A stretch of DNA of 64,000 nt from Elephas maximus indicus (lineage: Eukaryota > Chordata > Mammalia > Proboscidea > Elephantidae): the NCBI RefSeq assembly GCF_024166365.1, contig NC_064846.1, positions 25,069,866-25,133,865 on the forward strand, given 5' to 3'. Below, piece after piece: positions 23,601-38,600 of the stretch; within the stretch, counting starts at the first letter, position 1, and every line of letters begins with the position of its first letter. Position numbers and translations under genes: made by a program. The notes below the pieces were generated by a model. That model saw only the letters and a program-made list of their open reading frames with translations, was not told the DNA's origin and did no database searches.

Positions 23601-26600
23601 GGATAGTTGCTGCGGGCGCGCTCGCACCTTCTGCGCTGCGACAGAAGTAGAGGCACCTGGCTGTCCCGTGACCCGACCACAGCTACCTGTGGGGTCTTCT
23701 TCGCTCGGTTCAGTCTGCGCTCACCAGTGCGCTAAACGAACCCACCACCCCCTGCACTTTCCATTCCTTCAGGAGCACCCCTCAGTCCGCGCGACAATCC
23801 CCCTCCCCTCGGCTCGGCGGCCAAGTGCGCGCGGACCTTTGAGACCCCCTGGCACGCTCGAACCCTGGCCCATCCCGCGTTCCCCCGCAGCCAGCTGAGG
23901 TGGGCAGCGCTGACAACGCACCGCTCGCTGCGTGCGCACCGCCCTACCGCTCCCGGCTGGGCTTGGCGCGTGTGTCTATCTCGCTATCTCCCTTTACGCT
24001 CAGTCTCTCGACCGCACTGTCTCTACCAGTTCTCTCTCCGAATGTCCCTCTGCGCCTCTTTCTTGCTCTGCCTTATTCTCGAACCCCACCTGGCCCGTTT
24101 GTCACTTCAGCTGTTCTCTGTCCACCTGTCTGTCCCTGGTATCGTCCTGTCTGTCTTACTGCCCCTCAAGCCCCAGGCTTCGACCCAACTCAACTAATCT
24201 TTACCTCTTCCGCAGTTCTACCAAAAGCCTTCAACTCCCGCTTGCCGGGTTCCCCCGATGTCAGGAGAACGCACCCGTCCCGGACCAGGTGCGAACGCCT
24301 CCCACCCTCCCGGACCCCCAGCCCGTCCCATCCCGCTCGGGGGGTCCACTCGCCTGGAGGCGAGGACGCCACACTCCGGGGTATAGCTCACCTCTCTCGG
24401 GATCGAATTCAGAGAGGAAATGCCTGGCCACGAGTTCGTGGTAAGCAGTCTCTTGCAGCTTCAGACGCTCCAGCTCGGAGAGGCTGTGTATAGATATCAT
24501 CTTCGTCCTGCGGTCCGGGTTGTGTCCTGGGGCTCCTCCCAAGACGCTCACTAAAAAAATGAAGGCAGACAACAACAGCAAAGGGGGCATGATGCTGGGG
24601 CACCGTGTCCTTGCTGCCTTCAGAAAAGGAATGCAGCCACCCATTCTGGAATCGGATGATTATCAAGGCTGCATCATCCAATTGTCACTGGACCTAGTGA
24701 AGAGAACTATGTGGGGGCAGGGTAGAAGGGGGAGGGAAAACTGGGAGGCGGCTTCACCCTTAAGCAGAGCTGCCTCTGGTTGCTTACTTAAAAAAAAAAA
24801 AAATCCAACTTTGAAAAAAAAAAAAACTCAGCTCTGAACAGACAGTCCACAGAAGAGAAACATAATTAGAAAAAAAAAAAAGAAGAAGAAAGAAAAAGAT
24901 AAAAAAAAATCAACCAACCTTGCAATAAAAAATACACATTGAGACAGCAATGAGGCAGTATTTCCCATTAGGTCATTAGAACATTGATGGAGTTTACTTT
25001 TATTTTTTAATAATAATATCTGGTACTGGTCAAGGTGGGTGAAATGGGCACTTTCGTCTAGGTTAGAGGCACTGTGAATTTGTGCAACTCTTCCAGAAGG
25101 CAAACTGGACACATGGGTCTGGAGCCAAAAGCCATTCCTAGGCTTTTGACCCAGTGATTTCCCTTCTAGGAATCTATCCTAATGAAATCTTCCTACAGCC
25201 AGGAAAAACCATATGCACATGATCCATAATAGTTATAAAAAAAAAGTAGTCAGACAATGAGACAAGTTATATAAATTATGAAATGGCCACAATATGAAAA
25301 AATTATGCAATCATTAAAGTGATGTTTACAAAGATGTTTTAAACAACAAATATAGAACACAGGATTGCATTCATTATAATTTCAACTATGTGAAGAAAAA
25401 CATGCATAAAGATGAAAGATGAAGGAAATATATCCAAATACCAGCAGTGTCTATATTAAGTGGTGGGATTTTGTTTGCCTTTGCCTTTTCTCTATTTACC
25501 AAAAATTGTACAACTTAATTCTATTACTTTTTCATGAAAAAAAATCAATTTGCACCAAAACAAACATCATTTCCAGGTCATTTCTAGGGAGAATCCCTAT
25601 ACAAGATTGGTGAACAGAGTGGCGTTTGTCTTCATGTACTGGAAAACCTGCTTTGTATGTCCCTTCTCCATGATGCCCATGATCTCATACTGCATTCACG
25701 CTGCACAGGATCCCCCAGTGGGTATCTCCCTGGACCCCAGACAGCAGCCTTTCCTACTCATCCTCACCTCTATTATTCATTTGTTCTTACATTTATTCAT
25801 TCATTTAAAAAAGAAAGCCCACTTTGCACCAGGCACTAGAGATTCAAAGATGAACAAGATAATACTTACTCTTTTCATAAAGGATTTAACAGTGCTGCGA
25901 AGGAGATACACAGGTTAGCAACAATTTACAGAACCTTGTGATAAGTCAACCAGCCAAGATATAAACAAAGTACTGTGAGAACAGAGAGAAGGAAACATCT
26001 AAGTCTGCCTGGAGACAGGGGGGAGGGTGGGGGGGGGAGAGCATCCAGAGAGAGAGAGAGAGAACAGCTTGTGCAAAGGCAGGGAGATTGGAAGAGAGGT
26101 TGTCATATTCTTGAAGCTGTCTAGAGGGTATGGAAGGAGATAAATCTGGATAGGCAGGGATGAGATCACCAATGGCCCTGTAACCCACGTTAAAGAGTTG
26201 GACTTTCTCCTGAAGGCAATGGGGGAACTACTGCAGGGTTTTAGGCCGAGAGTGGCAGAGTCAGAGCTGCAGTTTGGAAAAATCAGAAAGGGGTGAAACG
26301 CCTGGTTTGGGTAGAAGACCTCAAGTAGGTAAATCAGCCAAGAGGCAAGAGATGCTAACACAAGTCAATGTCTCTGGGGCTGGGTTTTATGGGTAGAATT
26401 GATGGAACTTAGGGAAAAGTTTAATTAGAACAGAGAAGAAAGAATTCAGGATTGCTTCCATGTTTATGGTTTGGGTGGCTGTATGGATGCAAGTTCCTCA
26501 CAAAGAAGATAATTTGGGACATAAACCTTTTGACAAGAAGGAAAGTAGCTATGTGGCCACTTTTCTGAGCTGCCCTTTCCCATGGAGTTTTACCATAATT

Positions 26601-29600
26601 GTCTATATATCATCTGGGAGTTTAAATTTCAAAGATCAGGTAATGTGACTTTGACAGAGAGAAGGTAAGTATGGGTTTATTTTTCAATAATTTAAATGAA
26701 TGAGCTTTCCTGTATCCAAACACACAAACACACACACACACAAACCACCCTTAAATTTTGTCTCCGAAATTCTTTCGCCCACTTTCCTAATGGCTAAAGT
26801 CACCCATGTCAGAAATGCTTACCAGAGATCTGAGTATGAAAAAGGTCTGCAGTATGAGAAAGGATGGGGGGTGGTCTTTCTATGGCTATTAAACTGAGCT
26901 AAGGAAAAACCCATAGCAGAGGATTGTAAAGCTCCTTCAACTACAAGGCACCATCCCCTGAGCCCAACCATCAAACTGCAACCACAAACTGACCATTTTA
27001 GGCAATGGCACAAGCAAAGCACCTAACCACAGCCCCAGGCAAAGCCTCTAGCAATCCCCTATTTGTGATGGCAGGTCCAGAGTCTACGAGTCAAGAGACT
27101 CATCCTGACCCACACAGCCCAGCTCTGGCTTAATTTTTCTCCCCCTCACCCCTTGCCCCAATTCGGACATTTATTTGTGTACCTGTCTTGGAGCTTCAGC
27201 TCTTTCTTCTTAGCGAGGCTTAACAGATCTGGTCATCCAAGGAAGAGAGCTGGTTCTTTTCACCCATACAAATACCAGGATGAAAATCAATCCCTCCCTC
27301 CAAAAAATAACATAAAAATAAGCAAAAAAAACAAAACAAAACAAAAAACAAAAACAAAAAAAAAAAACAAGGAGAGAGAGAGAGAAAAGCCTCTGAGAGA
27401 TGAGTCAGCCTAGATGCTTACAATTCCGAAGGAAATCAAAGGCCTTGGAATAAACCGTTTGTCATTGCCTCCTGCTCAAATATACAGGGCTAAACTTAAG
27501 AGCAGTCATTCGCTGCAGTTCTGCCAGCAAAATTGGCACTGTCTTGCTTGCCTTCAACTCCTTCAAGGCACCAGTAGGATACAAGACAGAGGCAGTTAGG
27601 AAGGCCAGTGTGCCCAGGCAAGAACGAGCTGGGCGGGGTCGAGAAGGGGGGCAGGTTGGCAGGCTTCAGCACTGTGAGAGAGGCACATAGCAAGTCCTAG
27701 AGATTTGAATATCTGTCCTTAGGCCTGATTTTCCAAGCTGAACACAAAAGAGGTCCCCTGCAGAGAATGAAGTGCCAAGAGACCTCTTTTGCTCCAAAGT
27801 GTCATCTGCCCCCCCCCACGCCATGGCAATGGCCTAAAGTGACCTTGAGATCAAAAAGGTAATAAAGAAGGAACATAAAAGCAAGCTGGCTCAGCTTCAA
27901 CCTAGAATTCAAGACATTTGCAAAATCAGTATCCTCAGACAAATATCTGTAGTGGGCGCTGGAGTTAGAGTCAAATACAACTAAGTTTGAAGGCAAACTT
28001 GACAACGTCCAAGCTGTGTGGCCTTAGGAAAGTCAGTTGAATTCTCTGACCCTCAGAGGCATCCTCTAGAAAATGAGGAAATAACACAGTACCCATTTCA
28101 GCACTTGTGTGAGAGTTATATTAAATAATGTACGTGTGATATATTAGCATTGGTATTTTATAAACGTCATACCGAAGGTTCTTTGCAGAGAGTCTGGGTA
28201 TACCAGAAAACATAAGGCTTCAAAAGTAATTTTAAAATTAGAGTTTGTATCAATGCATCTAAGGACCTACTCTGCTCAATCTCTACTAAATCTGAATAAA
28301 ATTAAAAACAGGTAAGGGGATCTTGGGAGACTATTTGGAGCAGATCTTTCTTCTTCAATCTCCAATTTAATCAGGATAAGGTATAAAAAAATCTCAAAAC
28401 GCTAACTACATAGGTCGATTTTTCAAATGTTATTATTCAAACTAGTAAAATGCCTATATGTCCCAAAATTTATTTCTCTTTCAAGCCATCCAATTTTACA
28501 TTGTCACTAGCAAAAGAAACTATTAGTTCATTTGGAGCAGTAAAGAGATTTAGGATATTAGCTAATACCGGGACAGAGACTTTTAATAAAGGGAGGTGGG
28601 ACACCTAGATAGATCAAGTCTCCAGCAATACAAAAAGAGGAAACAAGCCTGTTCCTCGAGTCCTCCCAAAATGTACAGCACAGATGGAGAGACAAATTAA
28701 CGTCAGAAAGGTCACCCACTTCGACACTGTGAGGGTAGAAATGCTTTCAGCCAGGCATAAATCCACAGCCTTCACAATTTGGAGGGCTAATTTACTCCAT
28801 TGCCCCCATCAACTAGTTAGAATATTGTGGCCCTCACTAGTAAACACCTACAAGAAAAAAAAAACAGGGACTGCACAAATGCAGTGGTTTGAATCCTTTT
28901 AAATTAGGCACTTTATGGCCCCATCAGAATTTTGCTGCAAGCTTCCGAGAGCTCTTCAGAGTTGGAGAAATTGATAGTGGATGAGGCTGGGTACCCAGAA
29001 GGTATTGCAACCGGTATGTTATTCAAATGTCTACAGGAAGCGACAATGGATAAAGATATCCCCATTAATATATCACAACATGGGAAAGAGATACTGGTCT
29101 CTAGATGAAAACATTTGGGTACCGATTTGGTCTGCTGGCACATTACCTCCTTCATCCCTGAGCATTAATGACTTAGCCTTTAAGTTGATATCCCATAGCC
29201 TCCATTTCAGCAAGGGCTGCAGACGCAGTGAACATGACTCATTTTATCCTACGCAGTGGTGATGCCCCAAGATAATTAAACCTAGGGATGATGTTTGTCA
29301 ATACATGGAGTCAGCCCATCATGTCATAGCAGAAGCTCATAAACTGGTAGTTGTACTGTTAAAAATACATTGAGAAAACCCCTACATTCCAAAAGAGAAT
29401 GTTTAAAGAACTACTTAGAATATTATGATGGTTCAGAGATAGAAGGTATCTATCTAATACATAACCTAGTCCAAAACCACCATTTTACAGTTTGGAAAAC
29501 TGAGGCTCAGAGAGGGACAGGGGTTTTCCCAAGGTCAGACAGTAATATGACAGCATAGCCTAGACAAGAACCCAGTTCTCCTCAGTCCCGGGGCTCTGTC

Positions 29601-32600
29601 CACTGTCCCATTCACCTCTGCTCTTAACAGCTGCAAAATTCTGCATGGCTAATAATGAAATAAAAAGAATGCACATATAATCAAAGCCAGATTTCAGCCA
29701 GGGTAGGTCAGATTGAAAGGCAGGCTGCCACCACAAATTACAACCTCTTTGTAAAACAAGTACAGTCGTCATTCCATAGATCATGGGTTGCCCTTTTTAA
29801 ATTTTATTAACTGGAGAAACAACTCAAGCTCAGGATGGTGAAAAGCAACCTTTATTCTGTAAACACCCCCAAAGGATAGTGTAAACAAGGTGATGTGACA
29901 TCGAATACAACAAGATACAGATAGTCTCACTAGTATCTGCAGGATGCGTCATGGTGCATAACAGTGCTGGCATCATACAGCTATGTCATCGTATATCTTT
30001 TTTTCCCCTCTTGGTTACTCTTCTATTAAGTTGAAGTGGAAAAATAAAAAGTAAGTTGTCCCATTCACAGGAAGTAAAATATTTTTAAATGCCTAATTTG
30101 TCTTGTACTTTTTACTTTCTCTAAAGCTTTTCAGGCCTATTAGCTCCAGTCCCTAGCACACAGTAGGTATTCAATAAGTGTTTGTTGGGTAATCATAGGA
30201 TTATAAAATCTCAGGGTTCTGAGAGAACATTAAGGTCTTGTAATTAAAACAGCTATTCATGATTCATGAATAAATGAATCATGCCATTTTATTCTCACAA
30301 CAACCCCTGGGAAGGAGGTAGGTGGGGATTATTTTTCCAAGTTTTACAGATAACAACAAACCAGGGCTGTGAATAACATGTGACTTACCTGAAGTTGCAT
30401 GCCATGGTAGTTGCATAACATGTGACTTGCCTGAAGTTCCATGCCATGGAGGAATATGATTTGGGACCCAGGCATCCTGACCTCTCCCCAGGCCAGGCCT
30501 TGCCCTTCCTACCAAACCATGCTATCTCCTGGTATTTACCACCGATATCTGCTGTCTGTAACTGGGAAGATCCAAGTCAGAACGACCTTCTTTCCTAAGG
30601 ATGTGCCCGGGCTTATGAGGTCTTATTTATACACGTTATCCTGTGCCGTTCCTTGGGAAATAGGAATATATATATATGCAGCTTTGAAAAAGGCTATGAT
30701 GGAAGGTAGAGAAGAGGAGTGGGTAGAGGAGGAGGGCACCAAAACCCTTATATTTTCCTCCCACCACCATCTCTCACTCCACTCCACTCCCATCCCAACC
30801 TGACAGTGTGCTATCCTATAATGCTCCTGAGATGTGAACTGGAGCTTGAGTTCAAATTCCAGCCTCACCACATGTAAGTTCCCAGGCTAACTGCATGCAT
30901 GACTTGGAGCAAATGGTCTTATCTCTCTGAGCCTCAGTATCCTGGCATTGCAAAATAAGAATCATGATAACTATGGCATGGCTGCGAAGATTAAATAAAA
31001 GACAGGATGGAATGAAAGCATCCTCCAAAGGGTGAATGGCTGTTCCAAGGTAAGGAAATTTTGCCAAAACACCTGAGAGTCAAATGTGAGGGGAAGACTG
31101 AGCAGAAGTGCTCCTATCTGGAATGAGGCAGATAGTGCCCCCACTGAAGAACGCCTCTGCACCATCTTTTGACAGTGAAAATGGGTATGCAGCCACTGTC
31201 AGCAGGAAGCACACTGTCAGAGGGGATGACATGAATTGTTTCTTCACTGGGTCTTTCACGATCAGAGATCTGCAAGGCAGCTAACTGAAGGGGATGAGGG
31301 GAGTAGTCTAGGCTGTCAAATGTAGACAAAAGTTAACTGACCCACAAAAGGTATTTAGCCCATACCTTTGGCTTCCTCAGCACAGTGCACAAGCCACCCA
31401 TGCTAGGAATGGCAGAGGGAAGGTGTTGAGGGGAGAAAGGGGGCATTTGGAGTGGAAAATCCCAGTTCCTGCCCTTAGGAATTTGCAGCCTAGTTGGAGG
31501 TTACATAACATCAAGGGTCTGAAGGACTATCAAAGAAGGCCCATGGATCTAATATCATCCTTTCCTGTGCTGATTTACATATATTTCTCCCCTTTGTTCC
31601 TTTAAGAAATAAGAAGAATTTACCATTTCCCAAGGCTCCACTGAGAAGACCCTTATACTCAGCTGTAGGTTTTTACTATGCGCTCAGTAAACTCTGATTC
31701 ATTTTTCCCATCTTCTCAACTCCCCGGTGGCCACCACCACCACCAACCTCTCTCTTTGAGACACACTTCCTTACAGACACACACACACACACACACACAC
31801 ATTCCCTCTCACAGATGTACATGCACACATCCATCACCTCTTCGTACTCTCTAAGATATGCATTTTCACACACAGAATACACTTCTCCAGCGTATTCACT
31901 GCAAGACAGGGAAGGAGGGAGATGAGACTCTGAATTAGAGGGAGGGTCACAAGCCTTTGTCCCTCCAGGTCGCAGCTGGGGCTTCTGCAGAGTAGGTGAG
32001 AGAGAGCTGACCAGTGGGGACACTCTCCTCCAAACCATTTGAACAGAGACCAAGCCAAGAAAATCTCCAGGATGAAGTTCTCAGAATGCGTGCGTGGAGC
32101 TTTCTCTCCTTTCTCTTTGCCCCCTTCTCTTCTTTGATTATATCTTCCCCAATAATACTTTTTTTTGTGTCAGTTTTCTTTTTCAAAATCATTCTAAATG
32201 ACTGTCATAGAGAATTGAGGTTGTGAGAGACATTTCTCCTTGTAGTTTTCATGATAGAAATGTCATTTTAAAACTACACTAAAGAAACCATATTAAAAAA
32301 AAATAATCTGTCTGTCGAACTCCCTATCTAGCCCACTCCAAAAGACACCATTATCTTGTCTATGACAATGAGAAAAAAGCCCTGGACCACAAGTCAGGAG
32401 GCCTGCTCCTTTACTAAGCAGCTGGGTGGTCTTGGGCAAGTCGGTGAGTGGTGAGTGTCTCCAAGCCCAAAACGCAACCACACAACTGGCGTGATTTATT
32501 ATCATCATGTTTATCTAAGAGCGCTGTCGAGACACAACTCGCACGTCTGCAAAGTCCTTGATTTTTCTACGGGACTCGGCTAACCCCTGGGCACAGGACC

Positions 32601-35600
32601 GCGCTGTCGCGGTCCACAGCTGGACAGTGCGCCCCCACCCTTCGCAGGCCCAGCTGCTTCAGAGTGCAGGGTCTGAATAGGGTCTTTTTTTTTTAGCCCT
32701 CCCTACCGGACGAGTCCCGCCCAGCTGCAAACCCCAGGCCCGGAGCCAGGCGGGGGAGGGGGGGTGGTGGCGAGGGAGGGAGCGGGAAGGAGGGTGCTGC
32801 GGCGGCTGCGCCCTTAGCCCCTCAGGCCTCGCCAAGGTGGCTTTGGCCTCTGGAGAGCCCTGTGCAGCAGAGCGCTGCCTTCGGGCCGAGTTGCGCTGCG
32901 CGCGCGCCAGGCTCCTAGGTGACTTGAAAGAGCGCAGAACCTGCAAAGTTCAACAAAGCCCGCGGGCCCAAAAACCACTCTCTGCTGCCGGCTCCCTCCA
33001 AGAACTAGAAAAACCGCATCTTTCTTGCCGCTCTACGTTGGTGCCAAGAAATGAGAAAGCATAGGCAACTTGCTCAGTACTGTCAGGCCTCCGCACCCTC
33101 CTCACGTCGGGCTGTCCACTTGGAGTACCCCCACCTCCCTCTCTCTACCCCCAGTGGGTCGTACTGGGGCCCCTGGAGCCCTTGCCCCAGCACTACCTCT
33201 TGGCGACTCTTCTGGTCCGGCCAGGGAACAAGTAGCTGCGAGACCGGCTCCTCAGTCCGGCTGTGCGGCTGTGGCCCGTCGTGGGACGAGCTACTGACGC
33301 TGTGAGCGCTGGGCTCTGCCGCTCAGACTCCCCCACTCTCTGTACAGCCCTACGCGGTGAAGGGACTGATTCATAGCAATTTTCCACACAGCCGTCAGCT
33401 CAGCGCCTTGCGCATGCATACCTGTTTGCTGAATTCCCTGGGCTACTCCCACTGTTTCTCATTGTACCCCACAATCTGCTCTTCCCCTCCCTCCCCTTAT
33501 TCAAAACTCATCTCTTTTTCAAGATTCAGCCCAAGGGGTGCACTGAATCTTCCCCTCTCCTGGGGAGGGGGACATTAGAGGGGAAGAAAAAAGCAGAAGC
33601 AGAGGTTCAGATGGTCAAGAAACCTACCCAGGGCCTCAGGGCTAATTAGTGGCAGAGCCAAGAGGAAGACCCAGAATTCCTGGACTGTTCAGGATACTGT
33701 TTAGGATACTGTTTTTCACACCACATTGCTTCCTTTCTACCCTGACTTGTGTGTGTGTGGCATTGGAGGGCAAGGAATATCCCTTGTTGGCCCTATGCAC
33801 ACAAGGATTGCATACAGAACAAGCCCCCTCCCCTCACTCCACGCCTTGTTTCATTGTTCCTTCTCCTTGTTTCCTGTACTTGTCCAGGTCCTCTGCTCCT
33901 CCAAACTCATAGACAAAAGGGTCATTTTGTCCAAAGTTCATTCAGCAGCAAAAGCGAACAGAAGCTGACTTCAGAAGGTCGACCAGCCACCTGAATCAGA
34001 GTGGTTTCAGTACCCCCTGGTCCACTATTGTAGTCTGCATTTTTCTTTTTGTGCCTGCTTCGCATACCTTGGGCACCCGAGGAAGTCAGAAGGCTCTCCA
34101 CACCTGTCCAAGCCATCTTATCTTCTAAAACCTCTTCCAGAAATGCCCTCTTCTAATTTGCAGACCACCAATCCTATCTACAAATCACCACACAATCAGG
34201 AAAAAATATATATATATTATTTACCAGAGCCAAGTATCTTCATCTGATACAACAAGGGCAATATGCGGTTTTAAACACAAGATCTGAAGTGGACAGGGGT
34301 TTCAAACACATAATTACATTCCCTGCCAATCAAATTTTCTCCTTTATTGGGCCAAGTAAATGAACAAAGGGAGAGTGCTGTTGACAGAGGGACGGGAATG
34401 GAGAAGAAAGAGAAGACAGTCAAGAATGTCAGAGACTGTGGAATGAGCCTGGCCAGAGGGAAGGAGAGGGAAGCTAGCTGGAGTCTAGGCAAAGGAAAGA
34501 AGAAAGGGAGAGGGTAGAGTGTGAGTGTGGGATGTACCAGCTGCTGGCTCCAGGCATACACAGATACTGTGGCAGCCCAGGAAGATATGGACTTATTCCT
34601 CAAAGGCTCATGGATGTGCCCCTTAGGGGTTGGGATTGGAAATGGGATCCAGAAGTCCAGTGGCAAGTTTCTCTGATCCCCTAGCAAAGAGAGAGAAAGC
34701 TTCTTGAGGTAACACTGAGGTAGTCTCTTGAGGTGGCTCTCTGGTGCTCTCTTTGCTTTCAGAAGTACCACCTCACCACCACCACCACCACCACCACCAA
34801 GATGCTCTCTTATCCTCTTCCTGCCCCCTCCCCACCTGCCTCCCCCCTTCAGGAATGGAATAAATCCTACCCAACATAGGAATGTCAGTTTTTTCCTTCC
34901 ATTGAAGGAGAGGATCTCTCCCTATCCTCCTGTTGGAAATGGGCTGGGTGCTGCCCCTTTATACATTCTAGAACACCATATCAGGAGAGGGGGAAAAGGG
35001 AGGGAGTAGCTGTCGGAGGCTGGTCCAACTCATCCCTAGCATCCTCTCTCCATCCTCTCTTGAATGTGAGGTTTTCTGCAGCCCCTCCTTCTGGCCCTGG
35101 CAGCTCTGCTCCCCTTCCTCACTGCAGCACCCTGCAGGCAGTCCCCTTCCTTGTGATGAGACACTGATATTGGGGTCCATCTCCCTGGTGATGCTTGCTT
35201 TTTAAAGTGAACTTTTAAACTAACATGCCAGGGAAAGATTTGAGTTGGGTAGGGGAGGTGGTATTGTCATATGAGATGAAAGGAGAAACCCACCCAAGTA
35301 GCCAGCTACCTTGACAGAAAAGCAACCACCAATGTAGGGATTGGTGTTAGGGACACTGGGAGATATGATCTGAACCCAAGTGCGCAGGGAGCCAATTTTG
35401 GTAGAGGACTGGTGGGTTGTTGATTTGGATTACAGTGATCACCTTGGTAACAAATACACAAAGACCACATAAGAGAAGGTAGACCACTGGATATCACCCA
35501 GCCTCAGTTTTCTAAACTGGGGAATAGGGAGATAAATGCTTACCCCATAGCACTTGGGGAGGATTGTTTGAAATACTGGCAGAGAGCCTCCTTGCCCACT

Positions 35601-38600
35601 TAACTTCCTTCTGGGTTTGGGCAGAGGAGAGGCTACAGCCTGCAGTTAACAGCCAGACAGGAAAGGGCCCAGGCCATCTGCCTCTGGACTCAGCCCTCCC
35701 TCTTAGCTGTCTCCAGTCAAGTTGACATAACATTTTGTTTTAATCTTTGCACATTATCACATACCCTATTGATGTGTCCCCTTGCTACTGAAGCCCAGAG
35801 AGGGAAAAGTACTTGCCCAAGGTCACACAGTAAGTGGCAAAGTCCAGATTAGAACTCAGGCCTCCCACTACCCCACTTCCTCCTCTATGAACCCTTGTCA
35901 GAGCTGTCTTTGGGGATTTGGTGGAGCTGGAAGTGGGGAGTGGGGTATACGAGCTGAATTTATGCACATGACCATAGCCACTCTACCGCTTAGCCCCAAC
36001 CTCAGAGGATCAAGCTCCTGCCTCATCCCCCTTCTCATCATCTCTCACGTAATCTCCTCATGCCATCTTGACCTGATCCATTGCCACTTTAGCACCACCT
36101 CTGCTGCCCAGCTCTGGGGGAGTGACTCACTTGCTAGCTGGCCAGGGCCTCTGCCCTCCAGGAAAGAGGCTTTCCTCTTAATTGACTGCAGAAGCCTCTG
36201 CATCAGTGAGACAATGCCCTTCCAGGCAGGCTTTGAGCTGGAGGACTTTGAGGAGGAATAGAATAGCTCTCATCCAAAGCCACTGCTCCCCCCACCCCCA
36301 ACAGGGCCTGGAGTGCCACTACTGGAGTCCTCCCTCTAAGTTCCATATAACTCCTTCGGTACTCACAAGTTTCAGTGTTTCTGAGGGTTTTCACAAAGGG
36401 CATCTCTTTTCAGCACGTATGTGTGTGTGTACCTGGCACTGTGCTAGGCACTGGTGGGACATAAGGTAAGAGCAGACATTCCTGGCACCCAAGGAGCACT
36501 CATTGTCTGTTTAAAAAACTAAAGTGGCAGCTTGGAGAAGGGGGGATGAATGCAGGAGAGTGAGTTAGGAAGTACCTGTGAGGGTGGAAGTGATGGAGAG
36601 AAGGGTCTCTCCATTTCTTGTCGTCAGTGGCACAGGGAATTCTCTTTAAACACAGCACATTGCTTAAGAAATTGAATGTTAACCCAAAGCCTGTCCATTC
36701 TTTGCCTTTCTGTCCTGGCTCGGGAGCATCAGCTGGTGGCCATGTCCTCCTCCCAGCCTCTGACTTCCCAATTCCCAAATCTGTACCTCTTTGATGGGGG
36801 CGGGAGGCAGGACAGGGAATGGACATCCTCAGAATTTAACTGGGACTAAGCACTTGACATGTATGATCTTTAAATCTCACAGCTCCACCACTACGTAAGC
36901 CAGTGACTTGCCAAAGTGGTCAAGCTAAGCGGTGGAAAAGCTGGGTTTCAGCCCTACATCGGCTCCGAAGCCCGTGCACTTCCCACTGCACTTTCCGCAG
37001 CATTTCACAGAATCCGTCGCGGGAGCGCAGTCCAGTTCCCCCACCTTGCCTTCCTTCTTCACCCTCTCCTCCCCCCCCCCCCATCCGCCCCAGCTGTCTA
37101 TCACTGTGGGAAGACAGCGGAGGACCTTGGCCAGAGGCGCATCTGGCCGCGGAGCATCCTGGAGTGAACCCCGTAGCTCACTACAATGGGGGTGGGGGGC
37201 TCCTCAGACTCCAGTTTCCCCGAGGGGAGCGACAGCACCGAGGCTACGCCGCCAGAAGTGCAAAGCACCTTCGGAGATTCTACCGCCCCCTGCCGCCCCG
37301 TGCTCGAGGCCAATGCCGCTGTTCTGGAGGGTCTCACCAACTGTCCAAGAGCGATGCGGATGGGCCTGGGCTGCAGAAATCCCTGTTGCATGTGGTGGTA
37401 TAAGCGAGAGAGAGACATTTAGAGTGCCCTACTATGTGTCCCGAGCCCCGGTGGCGCAGTGGTTAAAGTCACTGCGGTTTGAACCCACCAGCCTCTCCGT
37501 GGGAGAAAGATGTTGCAGTCTGCTTCCGTAAAGATTATAGCCTTGGAACCCTATGGAGCAGTTCTGCTCTGTCCTACAGGGTGCTTATGAGTCGGAATCC
37601 ACTGGACGGCTTTTTTGGTTTACTATGTGTACAGCGGGTCGGCAATTTCTAATAGCCCTTGAATTTTCTGTAGAAAATTAATTGCTATGCAAAATAGTGA
37701 GCTCTCCATTGTCTTCAAGCTATACTAGATCAGGTTTCGCACAAAGCTTGTCTGTGGGTCTAAACTCCTTACTTCTTAAAACCTATCAAGCTCCCCGCCG
37801 CCAACAGTTGCCCGCAGCTTTCTCGACTAGGGGAAGACAGAGCACTCCCTGCCTCCCTCCCTAGGGGCAGAAGTCAAGGCGGTGATGGGGCCTGGGGGAG
37901 GGTGCGAGGAGGTGGAGCCTGCGCAACTGCTCCACCGCGAGTAGTCAGGGTCCCAGCAGAGCCCGCACGCCGGGAGCAGCCCGTGCGCGGATTCCCCGCA
38001 CCTTCCCGTTTTCCTAGGCTTCTGGGGATCCAGCCTGGACCCAACTCACTCATTCCCTTTGTGGGGGAACAGGCAACAGGCGTATTAATAGGGCAACACC
38101 CCAGGTCAAAGGGAAAAGGGCGTCAGTGCCCATGCCAAGTGTCCACGGAGCTTCCTGCTCCCCCAGCCCCGCCCACCCATCCCTCTCCTCCCCTCCTCGC
38201 CCCCTTCTCTTCCGCCCGAGGGAAGGCGGGGGCGGGCTGTGTGTGTACGTATGTATGCATGTAAGCGTGTGTGCGCGCGCGCGCGCGGGTGCGGGATGGC
38301 TGTGTGCGTTCAGTGTGTGACCGGGCGGTGTGTGCGCGGTGCACGTTTTAGCACGGGTGTTTGGTGTGGTGTGCATTAGGTTTGCTCTCTGACATGCAGC
38401 GTGTGTTTGCACGGTGTTTGAGTGTGCACGCTTGTAGGTTGTATGTTTCTGCCAGATTGTGTAGTGTGACTATGTGGGTGCGGTCTGGATGTGGGTGTGT
38501 TCGATGTGTGTTTCTGCCGAGGCTTGTGGTCATTCTCTGGTGAGCGTAAGTGTGCGGTGTGTGTTTCCGTGTGTACCCTTTAAAGCATGTGTATTTGTGC

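Noticed and set aside
23900..24493. 197- and 170-codon plus-strand frames opposite exon 2
   Set aside because: They overlap the CpG-rich region and the antisense of exon 2. Ser/Pro/Leu-rich text without a recognisable family.
34271..34771. 166-codon minus-strand open frame
   Set aside because: No domain, no conserved splice borders and no match to ARHGAP36 or any neighbour I know. Likely chance.
37440..37530. tRNA-like head with A and B boxes
   Set aside because: It is the promoter part of an AfroSINE, with SINE body and tail following. It is not a working tRNA gene.
36903..37531. 166- and 199-codon plus-strand open frames in the CpG-rich block
   Set aside because: GC-rich sequence has few stops. 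The 199-codon frame runs into an AfroSINE, and no protein family is recognised.
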